Shown: positions 24,242 to 34,188 of the stretch, one piece after another
How positions within the stretch are numbered: the stretch's first letter is position 1
Layout of the letters: every line of letters begins with the position of its first letter
Source: Lentzea fradiae
GTDB taxonomy: Bacteria; Actinomycetota; Actinomycetes; Mycobacteriales; Pseudonocardiaceae
Assembly: GCF_900100955.1 (NCBI RefSeq)
Contig: NZ_FNCC01000016.1
Span: 145,119-209,118 of the forward strand
Length of the DNA stretch: 64,000 nucleotides
Direction of reading: 5' to 3'
Made by a program: the position numbers and the translations under genes
The notes under the pieces: model-generated
Databases searched by the model: none
Seen by the model: only the letters and a program-made list of their open reading frames with translations
What the model was told of the DNA's origin: nothing

Positions 24242-25063
24242 GTGGATCTTCGGCTGGGAGACCGCACGCTGCGCGTGTACGACCACGGTGACGGCGTGCC
24301 GGTGTTCTGGCACCACGGCACACCCAACCTCGGCCTGCCACCGGAACCGCTGTTCCGGCCGGGTGTGCGCTGGGTGTCGTACGACAGACCTGGCTACGGC
24401 GGGTCGACCCCGGTACCGGACCGCACGGTCGCGTCCGCCGCAGCTGATATATCGCATATCGCCGACGCGCTCGACATTCCGCGGTTCGGGGTCTTCGGAC
24501 ACTCCGGCGGCGCACCACACGCCCTCGCGTGCGCCGCCCTGCTCCCGGACCGCGTGACCGCCGTCGTCGCCGGCGCGTCCCTCGCCCCGTTCGGCGCCGG
24601 CGGCCTCGACTGGTTCGACGGCATGGTCGCCTCGGGGAAGGCGTCGCTGCGGGCCGCCGCCGCGGGCCGGGAGGAGAAGGAACGGCACGAGAGCTCCGGC
24701 GTCGAGTACGAGATGGAGTTCACCGAGGCCGACCTCGCCACGTTGCGAGGCAAGTGGTCGTGGTTCGGGAAGGTCGTCGAGCCCGCGCTGAGCAACGGCC
24801 CCGGCCCGTTGATCGACGACGACCTCGCCTACGTCCGGCCGTGGGGCTTCGACCCGGCGTCCATCACCGTGCCGGCCCTCCTGCTGCACGGCGGGCGCGA
24901 CGGCATCTGCCCGCCTTCGCACGGCCGGTGGCTCGCGTCCCGCATCCCGGGGGCGGAGCTGCGCCTGACCCCGGACGACGGCCACATCTCGGTGCTGGAC
25001 CACGCGCAAGCCGCACTCGACTGGCTCCTGGCGCACTCGACGTCGACAGCTCCGCAAGCTTGA
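24242..25063 (+). CDS. Alpha/beta hydrolase
   Basis: Soluble hydrolase of 273 residues. Seen: oxyanion-hole motif HHGTPN near residue 25, nucleophile Ser88 in GHSGG, acid Asp in HGGRDGICP, and catalytic His in DDGHISVL, in the right order for the fold. The substrate is unknown. Two oddities: bases 24446-24460 form the AT-rich palindrome GATAT-N5-ATATC and introduce a rare ATA codon (Ile70), and the last codons (encoding STST) already belong to the GTCGAC repeat field that follows. GTG at 24242 lies three bases after the lipoprotein stop. Confidence 0.88.
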   Translation: MDLRLGDRTLRVYDHGDGVPVFWHHGTPNLGLPPEPLFRPGVRWVSYDRPGYGGSTPVPDRTVASAAADISHIADALDIPRFGVFGHSGGAPHALACAALLPDRVTAVVAGASLAPFGAGGLDWFDGMVASGKASLRAAAAGREEKERHESSGVEYEMEFTEADLATLRGKWSWFGKVVEPALSNGPGPLIDDDLAYVRPWGFDPASITVPALLLHGGRDGICPPSHGRWLASRIPGAELRLTPDDGHISVLDHAQAALDWLLAHSTSTAPQA

Positions 25064-25325
25064 GGTTGATCGCGTCAACGTCGAGGTCGACTCGGGCAAC
25101 ATCGACGTGATGACGACGGACGTCGACAGCGCTCTCCGCAGTCGACGTCGTGGTTGATGCTGTGGTTGACGTGGTGGTCGACATCGACGGCGTCCACATT
25201 GACCCACTGCCGACATTGATCAGGCCGTCGACATCAACGTCGACATCGACGTTGACGACCTGGTTGACAGCGGTGTCCGGTCGACATCGACATAGACATC
25301 ACGTCGACATCGACGTCAGGCACGT
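25030..25325. repeat. GTCGAC-rich degenerate repeat field, copy 1
   Basis: About 290 bases at the convergent junction of the hydrolase and fumarase genes are packed with variants of GTCGAC, TCGACATCGAC and TCAACGTTGA; I count about fifteen TCGAC pentamers. Some runs are perfect palindromes, e.g. CAACGTCGA facing TCGACGTTG around 25230. There is no coding potential beyond shadows. The same family fills 47675-48240. It is not a CRISPR, because units and spacing are irregular. Confidence 0.75.
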
Positions 25326-25342
25326 CGCACCTGGATCAACGC

Positions 25343-25381
25343 GACGCCCCCGGCCGAACGCGAGGTTCGGCCGGGGGCGTC
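25343..25381. terminator. Strong bidirectional terminator hairpin
   Basis: GACGCCCCCGGCCGAAC and its exact complement form a 17-base-pair stem with a five-base loop. It lies nine bases beyond the fumarase stop (minus strand) and downstream of the repeat field, so it should stop transcription from both sides. Confidence 0.85.
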
Positions 25382-25390
25382 AAGCCGGGT

Positions 25391-27055
<1,665 letters not shown>

Positions 27056-27167
27056 AACTCCAACGGTGTGCAGTTCGGATCAGAAAACCGTACCGCCACC
27101 AAAGGGACGTATCGGTGTGATCCCCGACCACCGCGGTGTTCTGTGGCCCACAGCCGCCCGTGAACGC

Positions 27168-27204
27168 GGAAGGCCGGGGCAGCCCCCGGCTGCCCCGACC
27201 TTCC
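27168..27204 (-). terminator. Terminator hairpin after sigB
   Basis: A 17-base-pair stem with one mismatch (GGAAGGCCGGGGCAGCC against GGCTGCCCCGACCTTCC) and a CCC loop, about 125 bases beyond the sigB stop and 110 bases before the fumarase start. The rest of this 273-base gap carries the fumarase promoter, which I could not pinpoint. Confidence 0.7.
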
Positions 27205-27328
27205 TTCGGGTGCGCGCTCTTCTCACGAAGGGCGTCGCATGGCTCTGGTAACGCCCGACCGTGCCGTGAGTTGAGTCACAAGTCAATACTGCCGGTCAGG
27301 TGAGACCCGACCGTGACGACCTCCCGGT

Positions 27329-28321
27329 CTACGAGGCGTAGGCGCGCAGCTTCGCGGCGCGTTCGCCCTGGCGGAGCTTGGACATGACCTCGCGTTCGAT
27401 CTGCCGCACGCGCTCGCGCGACAGCCCGAACCGCTTGCCGATCTGGTCCAGGGTGCGCGGCTGGCCGTCCTCCAGGCCGTAGCGCAGCCGGATGACCGCC
27501 TGCTCGCGCGGCTCCAGCGTCGCGAGCACGCGGCGCAGGTCGTCCTGCAGCAGGCCGGAGATGACGGCGCTCTCGGCGTCGGTCGCGTCCGAGTCCTCGA
27601 TGAAGTCGCCGAGGGGCGCGTCCTCCTCCGTGCCGACCGGCATGTCCAGCGATACCGGGTCGCGGGCGTGGTCGAGCAGGTCGGCGACCTTGTCGACCTT
27701 GAGACCCGCCTCCTTCGCGAGCTCCTCGTTCGTGGCCTCGCGGCCGAGCGTCTGGTGCAGGTCGCGCTTGATCCGCGCGAGCTTGTTCACCTGCTCGACG
27801 AGGTGGACGGGGAGGCGGATGGTGCGGCCCTGGTCGGCCATGCCGCGGGTGATCGCCTGGCGGATCCACCACGTCGCGTACGTGGAGAACTTGAAGCCCT
27901 TGGTGTAGTCGAACTTCTCCACCGCGCGGATCAGGCCCAGGTTCCCCTCCTGGATCAGGTCCAGCAGCGGCATCCCCCGGCCGGTGTAGCGCTTGGCCAG
28001 CGACACGACGAGCCGCAGGTTGGCCTTGAGCAGGTGGTCCTTGGCGCGCCTGCCGTCGCGGACGAGAGCCCCCAGCTCTTCGCGACGGGTGGGGGTGAGG
28101 CGCTTGGCCGTCTCCATGACGTGCTGCGCGAACACACCGGCCTCGATGCGCTTGGCGAGCTCCACCTCCTCCTCGGCGGTGAGGAGGGCGGTCTTGCCGA
28201 TGCCGTTCAGGTAGACTCGAACGAGATCGGCTGCCGGCCCCTGGGCGTCGAGCTCGTGCTCGACGGCGGTGGCGGTGGTGTTCTCTCCGACTTCACGGTC
28301 GGAGATCCTCGTGACGGTCAT
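27329..28321 (-). CDS. sigB: RNA polymerase sigma factor SigB (group 2, principal-like)
   Basis: Non-essential primary-like sigma factor used in stress and stationary phase. The 330 residues cover region 1.2, region 2 (DLIQEGNLGLIRAVEKFDYTKG and TYATWWIRQAITR), region 3 and the region 4.2 helix-turn-helix (LSRERVRQIE). It lacks the long Lys/Ala-rich N-terminal extension of SigA (44401-45729), which distinguishes the two. AGGGAG precedes the ATG at 28321. A GGGAAC-N17-CGTT promoter about 130 bases upstream suggests control by an extracytoplasmic-function sigma, as known for mycobacterial sigB. Confidence 0.93.
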   Translation of the reverse strand: MTVTRISDREVGENTTATAVEHELDAQGPAADLVRVYLNGIGKTALLTAEEEVELAKRIEAGVFAQHVMETAKRLTPTRREELGALVRDGRRAKDHLLKANLRLVVSLAKRYTGRGMPLLDLIQEGNLGLIRAVEKFDYTKGFKFSTYATWWIRQAITRGMADQGRTIRLPVHLVEQVNKLARIKRDLHQTLGREATNEELAKEAGLKVDKVADLLDHARDPVSLDMPVGTEEDAPLGDFIEDSDATDAESAVISGLLQDDLRRVLATLEPREQAVIRLRYGLEDGQPRTLDQIGKRFGLSRERVRQIEREVMSKLRQGERAAKLRAYAS

Positions 28322-28448
28322 GGATCTCCCTCCCCCTGCTGCGGGCGGCGACGAGTCGCGCTGGCGGTCAAGGCGGCGCTGCGCTGCGCCCTGGTTGCCG
28401 ATGGCGACGAGCCCGGTTCGAGCCCGTCTCCATCCGGCCGATACTTGG

Positions 28449-28477
28449 GTAACGAAGTCGATTCCGAATTCGTTCCC
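28449..28477 (-). promoter_or_regulatory. ECF-sigma-type promoter of sigB
   Basis: On the minus strand GGGAAC (28477-28472) and CGTT (28454-28451) are separated by 17 bases, matching the GGAAC/CGTT consensus of SigH/SigE/SigR-type factors. It points at sigB, whose start codon is about 125 bases further. Known regulation of sigB by ECF sigmas in Mycobacterium supports the reading. Confidence 0.6.
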
Positions 28478-28555
28478 GGATCCCACAACCAGAAGACGTC
28501 GCCACTGTCACAGCCGTTGCGCGACTAATCTGAGGATTCCCTGAGAACTCTTTCC

Positions 28556-28981
28556 TCAGACCTCCACGAGCACCGTGAACGGGCCGTCGTTCACGCTCCG
28601 CACCAACATGTCGGCCCTGAATCGTCCCGTTTCGACACGCGCGCCCTTTTGCCGCAATTCCTGAACCACAGCGTTCACCAATGGCTCCGCGTGTTCGGGC
28701 CGGGCGGCCGCCGTCCAGGACGGACGGCGGCCCTTGCGGGTGTCCCCGTACAGGGTGAACTGGCTGACGACCAGCAGTGGAGCGCCGGTCGACTCGCACG
28801 ACTGCTCGTCCTCGAGGATGCGCAACCCGTGCAGCTTCTGCGCCATTTTGCGGGCGTGGGCGTCCGTGTCCTCGTGGTGGACGCCGAGGAGCACCAGCAA
28901 TCCGGGCTCGTCGATCGCGCCGATGATCGTTCCGCCGACTTCGACACTCGCCTCTGTGACGCGCGCCACAACCGCTTTCAC
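28556..28981 (-). CDS. dtd: D-aminoacyl-tRNA deacylase
   Basis: Hydrolyses D-amino acids from mischarged tRNA. The 141-residue length is normal. Seen: the family signature SQFTLYGDTRKGRRPSW in the middle and the Gly-cisPro loop VNDGPFT near the C-terminus, the two elements that build the active site across the dimer. GTG at 28981 overlaps the stop of the upstream methyltransferase gene by four bases (GTGA), so the two are coupled. An inverted repeat TCTGAGGA...TCCTCAGA at 28529-28560 overlaps the stop codon and may be the terminator. Confidence 0.95.
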   Translation of the reverse strand: MKAVVARVTEASVEVGGTIIGAIDEPGLLVLLGVHHEDTDAHARKMAQKLHGLRILEDEQSCESTGAPLLVVSQFTLYGDTRKGRRPSWTAAARPEHAEPLVNAVVQELRQKGARVETGRFRADMLVRSVNDGPFTVLVEV

Positions 28982-30450
28982 GCCGGAATCAACATTCCGT
29001 GCCGGATGAGATCACGAACGATCGGCAAGGCCGCTTCTGCATCGATTTCTCCGTAAGCGAACTCGAGCAACGCCAGCAGGTCCTCCAGCGGCAACGCACC
29101 TGTGCAACCGGCGACGAGCCGTGCGGTCGCCTCGTCGACCTCGTGCTGCCAGCCGGGCCCGTCGGTGCGGTGCAGGCGCGCGACGACCTTGCGCCAGCCG
29201 TCCTCGCCCGGCTCGGACACCTCCTCCAGCAACACGGTGTCCGCGACCCGGAACCGCTGGCCCAGCAGGTCGGGGTTCGCGCGCAGCCACGCCACGTTGT
29301 CGAGCCACCGCGCCGCCTCCGGGCCCAGCGGGTCGTCGTAGGCGTGCCGCAGGTCCTCGCACACGACCTGGGAGTGCATCTCGTCCGTGCGCCGCAGTGT
29401 CACGTAGCCGAAGCCGACGCCCTGGACGTCGTTCTGCTCGAACCAGTCGAGCCAGGCGCTCGCCTTGGCCCGCCCCTCGGCACTGCGCGGGTCGACGCCC
29501 GCGTCCTTGAGCCACGTGCCGACGTACAGGGCAGGCTCGGCGATGTCGCGCTGCACGAACCACGCGTCGACGCCGCCGCGCGGCAGCCAGCCGGAGACGC
29601 GCTCCTCCCAGTCCTCACCCTTGCGGTGCACCCACGACGCGAGCAGCTGTCCGACGCCGCCCTCGTTGAGGAACGACGGCAGCTGGCGGATGACCAACGC
29701 CGACGCGTCGTCGCCGCCGAGACCGGAGTCGCGGTACACGTAGTCGACGCGCGGCGGCCCCACGACGAACGGCGGGTTGCACACGACCTGGTCGAACCGC
29801 CGGTTGCGGACCGGGCCGAACCACTCGCCCTGCAACGTCTCGACGTCGAGCCCGTTGATGCGGAACGTGCCTTGTGCGAGCCGGAGCGCGCGCTCGGACA
29901 GATCGGTGGCCGTGATGCGTTCGGCGTGTGTGCTGGCGTGCAGCGCCTGGACGCCGCAACCGGTGCCGAGGTCGAGCAACGTGCCGACGGGCGTGCGCTT
30001 GGTCGCGCGAGCGAGGCTGATGGACGCGTGGCCGACGCCGAGCACGTGGTCCTCGGGGACCGCGCCGCCGCGCACGTCGGAGTCGAGGTCGGCGATGACC
30101 CACCAGTTGTCCTCGTACGGGCGGACGTCGAGCCCTGCGCGGAGGTCCTTGGTCAGCACCTCGTTCTCGACGAGCGTGTCGATGCCGACGCCTCCGAGCG
30201 CCCGGCGGACGTCCTGCTCCGGCTCCTCGTCGCCGAGCAGGAACAGGCGGATCAGCGTGCCGAGCGTCCCGGCGTCCCTGCTGGCGCGGCGGGCGGGTTC
30301 CGGTTCGCCGCGGCCGAGGGCGGAGTGGGCCTGGGGACCGAGGGCGTCGACGACGCCGTCCGCGGTGTAGCCGGCGGTCTCGAACGCCTCGCGCAGGCGG
30401 GCGCACAGGTCGGCGGAAAGGTCAGGGTGCACGGGTGGAGATGTTTTCAC
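28978..30450 (-). CDS. Class I SAM-dependent methyltransferase with NPPF motif
   Basis: A 490-residue protein with an all-helical N-terminal region (1-150), a methyltransferase core with motif I LLDLGTGCGVQALHAS (about 170-185) and catalytic motif VVCNPPFVVGPP (about 230), and a long C-terminal domain. NPPF identifies an amino-group methyltransferase acting on nucleic acid or protein, in the HemK/RlmG/RsmC neighbourhood; actinobacterial homologues are uncharacterised as far as I know. ATG at 30450 has weak upstream signals. Coupling to dtd fits a role in translation quality or RNA modification, which is inference. Confidence 0.85.
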   Translation of the reverse strand: MKTSPPVHPDLSADLCARLREAFETAGYTADGVVDALGPQAHSALGRGEPEPARRASRDAGTLGTLIRLFLLGDEEPEQDVRRALGGVGIDTLVENEVLTKDLRAGLDVRPYEDNWWVIADLDSDVRGGAVPEDHVLGVGHASISLARATKRTPVGTLLDLGTGCGVQALHASTHAERITATDLSERALRLAQGTFRINGLDVETLQGEWFGPVRNRRFDQVVCNPPFVVGPPRVDYVYRDSGLGGDDASALVIRQLPSFLNEGGVGQLLASWVHRKGEDWEERVSGWLPRGGVDAWFVQRDIAEPALYVGTWLKDAGVDPRSAEGRAKASAWLDWFEQNDVQGVGFGYVTLRRTDEMHSQVVCEDLRHAYDDPLGPEAARWLDNVAWLRANPDLLGQRFRVADTVLLEEVSEPGEDGWRKVVARLHRTDGPGWQHEVDEATARLVAGCTGALPLEDLLALLEFAYGEIDAEAALPIVRDLIRHGMLIPA

Positions 30451-30460
30451 GGTCTCCGGT

Positions 30461-31945
30461 TCAGCGCGTGATCCGGAGGGCGATGGCCATCGCGAGGCGC
30501 TGGTCCGGGTCGTCGAGGGGAAGCGGCGTCACCTCGGCCATCTTCTGCATCCGGTACCGCAGCGTGTTCGGGTGCACGTTCAGCTCCCGCGCCGCCGTGC
30601 GCACGTCGCCCTGCGCCGCCAGCCACGCCCGCAACGTCGCCGCGTACTGCGTCCCGTTCTCGGCGTCGTACCGCAATATATTGGATATCGGACCGCGGGT
30701 CGGGAGTCGTCCGGACTCCGCGACGGCGCCGAGCCGGTGCAGCAGGACCTGGGCCCACGCGTCGTCGTAGACGACGGGCGAGCCGGTCGACAGCGCGAGG
30801 CACTCGTCCGCCTCCTGGCGTGACGTCGGCAGCTGCGCCGCCTCGGCAGGTCCGCCGATGCCCGCCAGCACCGTCGCCTCCGACGGCAGCTCGCGCTCCA
30901 GCGACCGCACCCACGCGACGGCGTCGTCGGCGGCCGGGATGACGGTGTAGAGGACGTTGCCGAACAACGCGCTCCGCCCCGGCCGCGACCAGCCGAACCC
31001 GGCGGTCGCCCGTTGGAACGCGAGCACCGCCGCACCGTGCTCACCCTCGCCGGCGTGCGCTTGCACCGCGATCACCCGAAGGTCCGCCGACGGCAGTCCG
31101 AGCCGCGCGACGTCGGCGGACTCCGGCTGGTCGAGCAGCCTGATCACCAGGTCCGCCTCGGCCTGGCGTTCGAGGTCCGTCGACGCGCGCGACCGCAGCA
31201 GGTGCAACGCCGCCGTGCGCGCTCCGTCGACCAGGGCGGCGCTCCTGGCGGCGTCGACCGGCCCGGTCACCTCGACCCAGACGGACCCGAGCAGCTCCCG
31301 GCCCGCCCGCACGGCCGCGACCAGCCGGTTGCCGAGCTGCGGGGTCAGCTTGGGCACGAAGATCGGTTCGTCGGACGACGCGAGGTGCGAGAACACGCCG
31401 AACTCGTCGAGCGCCCGGCGCGCCTCCTCCGGGACCCGCCGGCCGAGGATGGTCTGGACGCGCACCGGGTCGACGTCCTCCTGCCGGTAGGAGTAGGCGA
31501 GCACGCGCGACTGCTGGTCCTCGATCGTCACCGGCCCGCCGACGACCCCCGCGATCACGTCCGCCAGCCCGAACAGGTCGCCCGTCCGCGTGCCGCCGTT
31601 GACCAGCGTCTGCGTGACGTTCGCGAGCTGGCTCCACGGCACCGACGGCTCCACGAGCAGCACGGCCGCACCGGACTTGCGCGCGGCGGCGACGACGCGT
31701 TCGTCCAACGGCGGCCTGCCGTGCAGGACCACCGCCGACGCCGCCGTCGAGGACACCAGACGAGACGCGGCGGCGACCGAGGGAGTGCCCAGCCCGAGCA
31801 AGACGTCTCCCGCGGTGGCTGTCGTGTTTTCCGCCGGGTCGTGCAGGGCAACCCCGCGTAGTTCGACGTCGCGGCCGTGCGGGGCGCACGCCAGGTGCGT
31901 GCCCAGGCTGCCGAGCACGTCCACGAGGCGATCAAGGGCGACCAC
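30461..31945 (-). CDS. PucR/CdaR-family transcriptional regulator
   Basis: Regulator of 494 residues with an N-terminal PucR ligand domain (about 1-120), a middle GGDEF-like/CdaR domain (about 300-400) and a C-terminal helix-turn-helix (ELNVHPNTLRYRMQKMAEVT). Targets are unknown; relatives control purine, amino-acid or sugar-acid catabolism. Codons for GPISNIL (bases 30672-30691) include two ATA and a TTG because the AT-rich palindrome lies here, which is unusual for this GC-rich gene. The gene is upstream of the methyltransferase on the same strand, ten bases apart. GTG at 31945 begins VVALDRLVDVLG. Confidence 0.9.
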   Translation of the reverse strand: MVALDRLVDVLGSLGTHLACAPHGRDVELRGVALHDPAENTTATAGDVLLGLGTPSVAAASRLVSSTAASAVVLHGRPPLDERVVAAARKSGAAVLLVEPSVPWSQLANVTQTLVNGGTRTGDLFGLADVIAGVVGGPVTIEDQQSRVLAYSYRQEDVDPVRVQTILGRRVPEEARRALDEFGVFSHLASSDEPIFVPKLTPQLGNRLVAAVRAGRELLGSVWVEVTGPVDAARSAALVDGARTAALHLLRSRASTDLERQAEADLVIRLLDQPESADVARLGLPSADLRVIAVQAHAGEGEHGAAVLAFQRATAGFGWSRPGRSALFGNVLYTVIPAADDAVAWVRSLERELPSEATVLAGIGGPAEAAQLPTSRQEADECLALSTGSPVVYDDAWAQVLLHRLGAVAESGRLPTRGPISNILRYDAENGTQYAATLRAWLAAQGDVRTAARELNVHPNTLRYRMQKMAEVTPLPLDDPDQRLAMAIALRITR

Positions 31946-32022
31946 CCGCGGATGTTAACCGCAGACCGGGTAACCCGGGCGTCACTCGGGCGTGGGAGCA
32001 TGGACCACGTGGAGGTGGTGTC

Positions 32023-32337
32023 GTGAGCAGTCCCGACCGGAACGACACCCCGGTGTTGATCACCGAGGCGGCCCCGTCCTTCGAAGAGCAGCACGCCGCC
32101 CGGCGCAAGAAGTACGCGATCATGATGAGTCTGCGCTTCCCGTGCCTCGTCCTCGCGGCCTTGTTCTCGCACACGTGGTGGCTCGCGCTGTTCTTCATCG
32201 TGCTGTCCGTGCCGCTGCCGTGGATGGCCGTGCTGATCGCCAACGACCGCCCGCCGCGCAAGACGGAGAAGGCCAGCCGCTACGCGGTCGAGCGCCGCGC
32301 GATCGAGCAGAAGAGCACGACCGTCATCGACGGCTGA
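32023..32337 (+). CDS. DUF3099 membrane protein
   Basis: A 104-residue protein of unknown function with two membrane helices (about 33-52 and 55-73) and a charged, basic C-terminus. The opening VLITEAAPSFEEQHAARRKKY and the PLPWMAVLIANDRPPR segment are the conserved parts of DUF3099, found throughout actinobacteria. GGAGGTGGTGTC in front of the GTG at 32023 is a good ribosome site. It is divergent from the pucR gene with a 77-base gap and convergent with the carbohydrate kinase gene. Confidence 0.88.
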   Translation: MSSPDRNDTPVLITEAAPSFEEQHAARRKKYAIMMSLRFPCLVLAALFSHTWWLALFFIVLSVPLPWMAVLIANDRPPRKTEKASRYAVERRAIEQKSTTVIDG

Positions 32338-32348
32338 GACCGCGCCGA

Positions 32349-32383
32349 ACTGATATATCGGCTCCGCGAGCCGATATATCAGT
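32349..32383. terminator. AT-containing perfect palindrome between convergent genes
   Basis: A 16-base-pair perfect stem (ACTGATATATCGGCTC and its complement) with a CGC loop starts 11 bases after the DUF3099 stop and ends eight bases before the kinase stop. By position it is a bidirectional terminator. The GATATATC core is striking in this GC-rich DNA and recalls the GATAT-N5-ATATC sites elsewhere in the window. Confidence 0.75.
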
Positions 32384-32391
32384 CGAGGTCG

Positions 32392-33270
32392 TCAGCGGGG
32401 CGGTTGCGCGCCGACGACGCCGACGGCGCGAGACCCGGCGCGGACGCCCCCGAGGAGCGCGTCGCGCTTGGACGCCCCGGACAGCCAGGCGGCGAGGAAG
32501 CCCGCGTCGAAGGCGTCGCCCGCGCCCGTTGAGTCGACGCACTCGGTGACTTCAGCGGAGACTGAGATCAGCTCGTCGGCGTCGACCCATGTCGCGCCGT
32601 CGGCCCCGGCCGTCACGACGACGGCGCCGACGTGCGAGAGCAGCTGCTTCGCCGAGGACGGCTCGGCGGACCCGGTGAGGGCGAGCAGCTCGTCGGCGTT
32701 CGGGAGCAGGAAGTCGACCCCGCGCACGTCCTCCAGGAACGCCTCGGCGGAGTGGATCAGCACGGCCGCCTGCGGGTCGACCGACGTCGTCCACCCCGCC
32801 TCCCGCGCCGCCGCCAGCACCGCGAGCCCCGCCGGGCGGGACGTCGCGTCGAGCAGCACGTAGCCGGAGAGGTGCAGGTGGCCGTCCGAGCCGGCGAGCA
32901 GGCCGGGGTCGAGGTCGGCGGGGGAGAACCGGGCGTTCGCGCCGCGGTCGGGCAGCATCGAGCGCTGCCCGTCGTCGTCGACGAGCACGACCACGCAGCA
33001 CGTCGCCAGCTCGGGGTCCACCGCGAAGGCGCACTGGACGCCCGCGGTGGTCAGCTCGGAGTGCACCTGCCGCCCGGCCGAGTCGGCGCCGACCCTGGCC
33101 ACCAGCACGGGGGACGCGCCGCACGCGGCCAGCCACACGGCGGTGTTCGCACCGGCGCCACCGGGTTCGATGGTCACCTTCGCGCGCACGTCACCGCCGT
33201 GGGCGATGGGGCCGCTGTGCCGGGCGACGACGTCGAGGCCGGCGTCACCGACGACGACCACCGGCCTCAT
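32392..33270 (-). CDS. PfkB-family sugar kinase, probably pseudouridine/nucleoside kinase
   Basis: Ribokinase-superfamily kinase of 292 residues. Seen: the N-terminal GGAGANTAVWLAACG motif and the C-terminal signature DSTGAGDAFDAGFLAAW with the catalytic aspartate. The ATG at 33270 overlaps the psuG stop by four bases (ATGA). PsuG and a PfkB kinase together degrade pseudouridine: the kinase makes pseudouridine 5'-phosphate, PsuG splits it to uracil and ribose 5-phosphate. The specificity is inferred from this pairing; sequence alone would only say sugar or nucleoside kinase. Confidence 0.87.
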   Translation of the reverse strand: MRPVVVVGDAGLDVVARHSGPIAHGGDVRAKVTIEPGGAGANTAVWLAACGASPVLVARVGADSAGRQVHSELTTAGVQCAFAVDPELATCCVVVLVDDDGQRSMLPDRGANARFSPADLDPGLLAGSDGHLHLSGYVLLDATSRPAGLAVLAAAREAGWTTSVDPQAAVLIHSAEAFLEDVRGVDFLLPNADELLALTGSAEPSSAKQLLSHVGAVVVTAGADGATWVDADELISVSAEVTECVDSTGAGDAFDAGFLAAWLSGASKRDALLGGVRAGSRAVGVVGAQPPR

Positions 33271-34157
33271 CGGAAGAGCTCCACGGCGACGTCGGCCGCG
33301 ACGGAGGCGTTGTTGACGACCAGCTCCTCGTTGGCGTCGAGGCTGACGCCCTCGCTGGCGGTGTGGAAGTGCTCCAGCAGGACGGGCGTGACGTCCTTGC
33401 CCCGCACGTCCTGGTCGACGAGCTTGCGCAGCCCTTCCGCCAGCAGCCGGTCGTGCAGCTCCGCCTCCATCTCGAACGCGGCGGGGATCGGGTTCGCGAG
33501 CAGCATGCCGCGCCCACCGGCGGCGAACACGGCGGCGGCCTCGGCGGGGTTCTCGACCCGCCACGGCACGTCGAACTCCGACTCGCGCCGGTAGAACGCC
33601 GGGAAGCGCGAGGTCCGGTAGCCGACGACCGGCACCGACCTGGTCTCCAGCACCTCCAGCGTCGCGCCCATGTCGAGGATCGACTTGACGCCGGAACAGA
33701 CGATCAGGACCGGCGTCGTGGCCACCACGTCGAGGTCGGCCGACACGTCCCACGTCTCCCGCGCGCCGCGGTGCACGCCACCGAGACCACCGGTCGCGAA
33801 GACCCGGATGCCGGCCTGGTGCGCCAGCGCCGTGGTGGACGCCACGGTCGTCGCGCCGCTGCGGCCGAGCGCGTAGGCGGGCCCGAGGTCGCGCAACGAC
33901 AGCTTCACCAGGTCACCCGCGTTGCACACGCGGTCGAGCTCGGCGGAGCTCAGGCCGATGCGGGGCACACCGTCGAGCACGGCGATCGTCGCGGGGACGG
34001 CGCCCGCCTTCCGCACGACCTCCTCCAGCCGCGCGGCGACGGCGAGGTTGCGCGGCGCGGGCAGGCCGTGGGACAGGATGGTGCTCTCGAGGGCGACGAC
34101 GGGCCGGTTCTCGGCCAGTGCGGCGGCAACTTCATCGGCGATGTGCAGCGTGGTCAC
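33267..34157 (-). CDS. psuG: Pseudouridine-5'-phosphate glycosidase
   Basis: Cleaves the C-glycosidic bond of pseudouridine 5'-phosphate to uracil and ribose 5-phosphate. The 296 residues show the family blocks VALESTILSHGLPAPRN (residues 21-37, catalytic Glu24), GDLVKLSLRDLG with the Schiff-base lysine, TTVASTTALAHQAGIRVFATGGLGGVHRG, and CSGVKSILDMGATLE. GTG at 34157 opens the frame. Coupled to the kinase gene by a four-base overlap. A DUF3039 gene runs divergently 31 bases away, so the shared promoter region is very short. Confidence 0.95.
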   Translation of the reverse strand: MTTLHIADEVAAALAENRPVVALESTILSHGLPAPRNLAVAARLEEVVRKAGAVPATIAVLDGVPRIGLSSAELDRVCNAGDLVKLSLRDLGPAYALGRSGATTVASTTALAHQAGIRVFATGGLGGVHRGARETWDVSADLDVVATTPVLIVCSGVKSILDMGATLEVLETRSVPVVGYRTSRFPAFYRRESEFDVPWRVENPAEAAAVFAAGGRGMLLANPIPAAFEMEAELHDRLLAEGLRKLVDQDVRGKDVTPVLLEHFHTASEGVSLDANEELVVNNASVAADVAVELFR

Positions 34158-34188
34158 GAGGGGACATCATCCCAGGTACCCTTGGCGC

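Noticed and set aside
25030..25325. CRISPR array or parS cluster
   Set aside because: Units are degenerate and irregularly spaced with no constant repeat/unique spacer pattern, no cas genes are present, and the motif is unlike the actinobacterial parS GTTTCACGTGAAAC.
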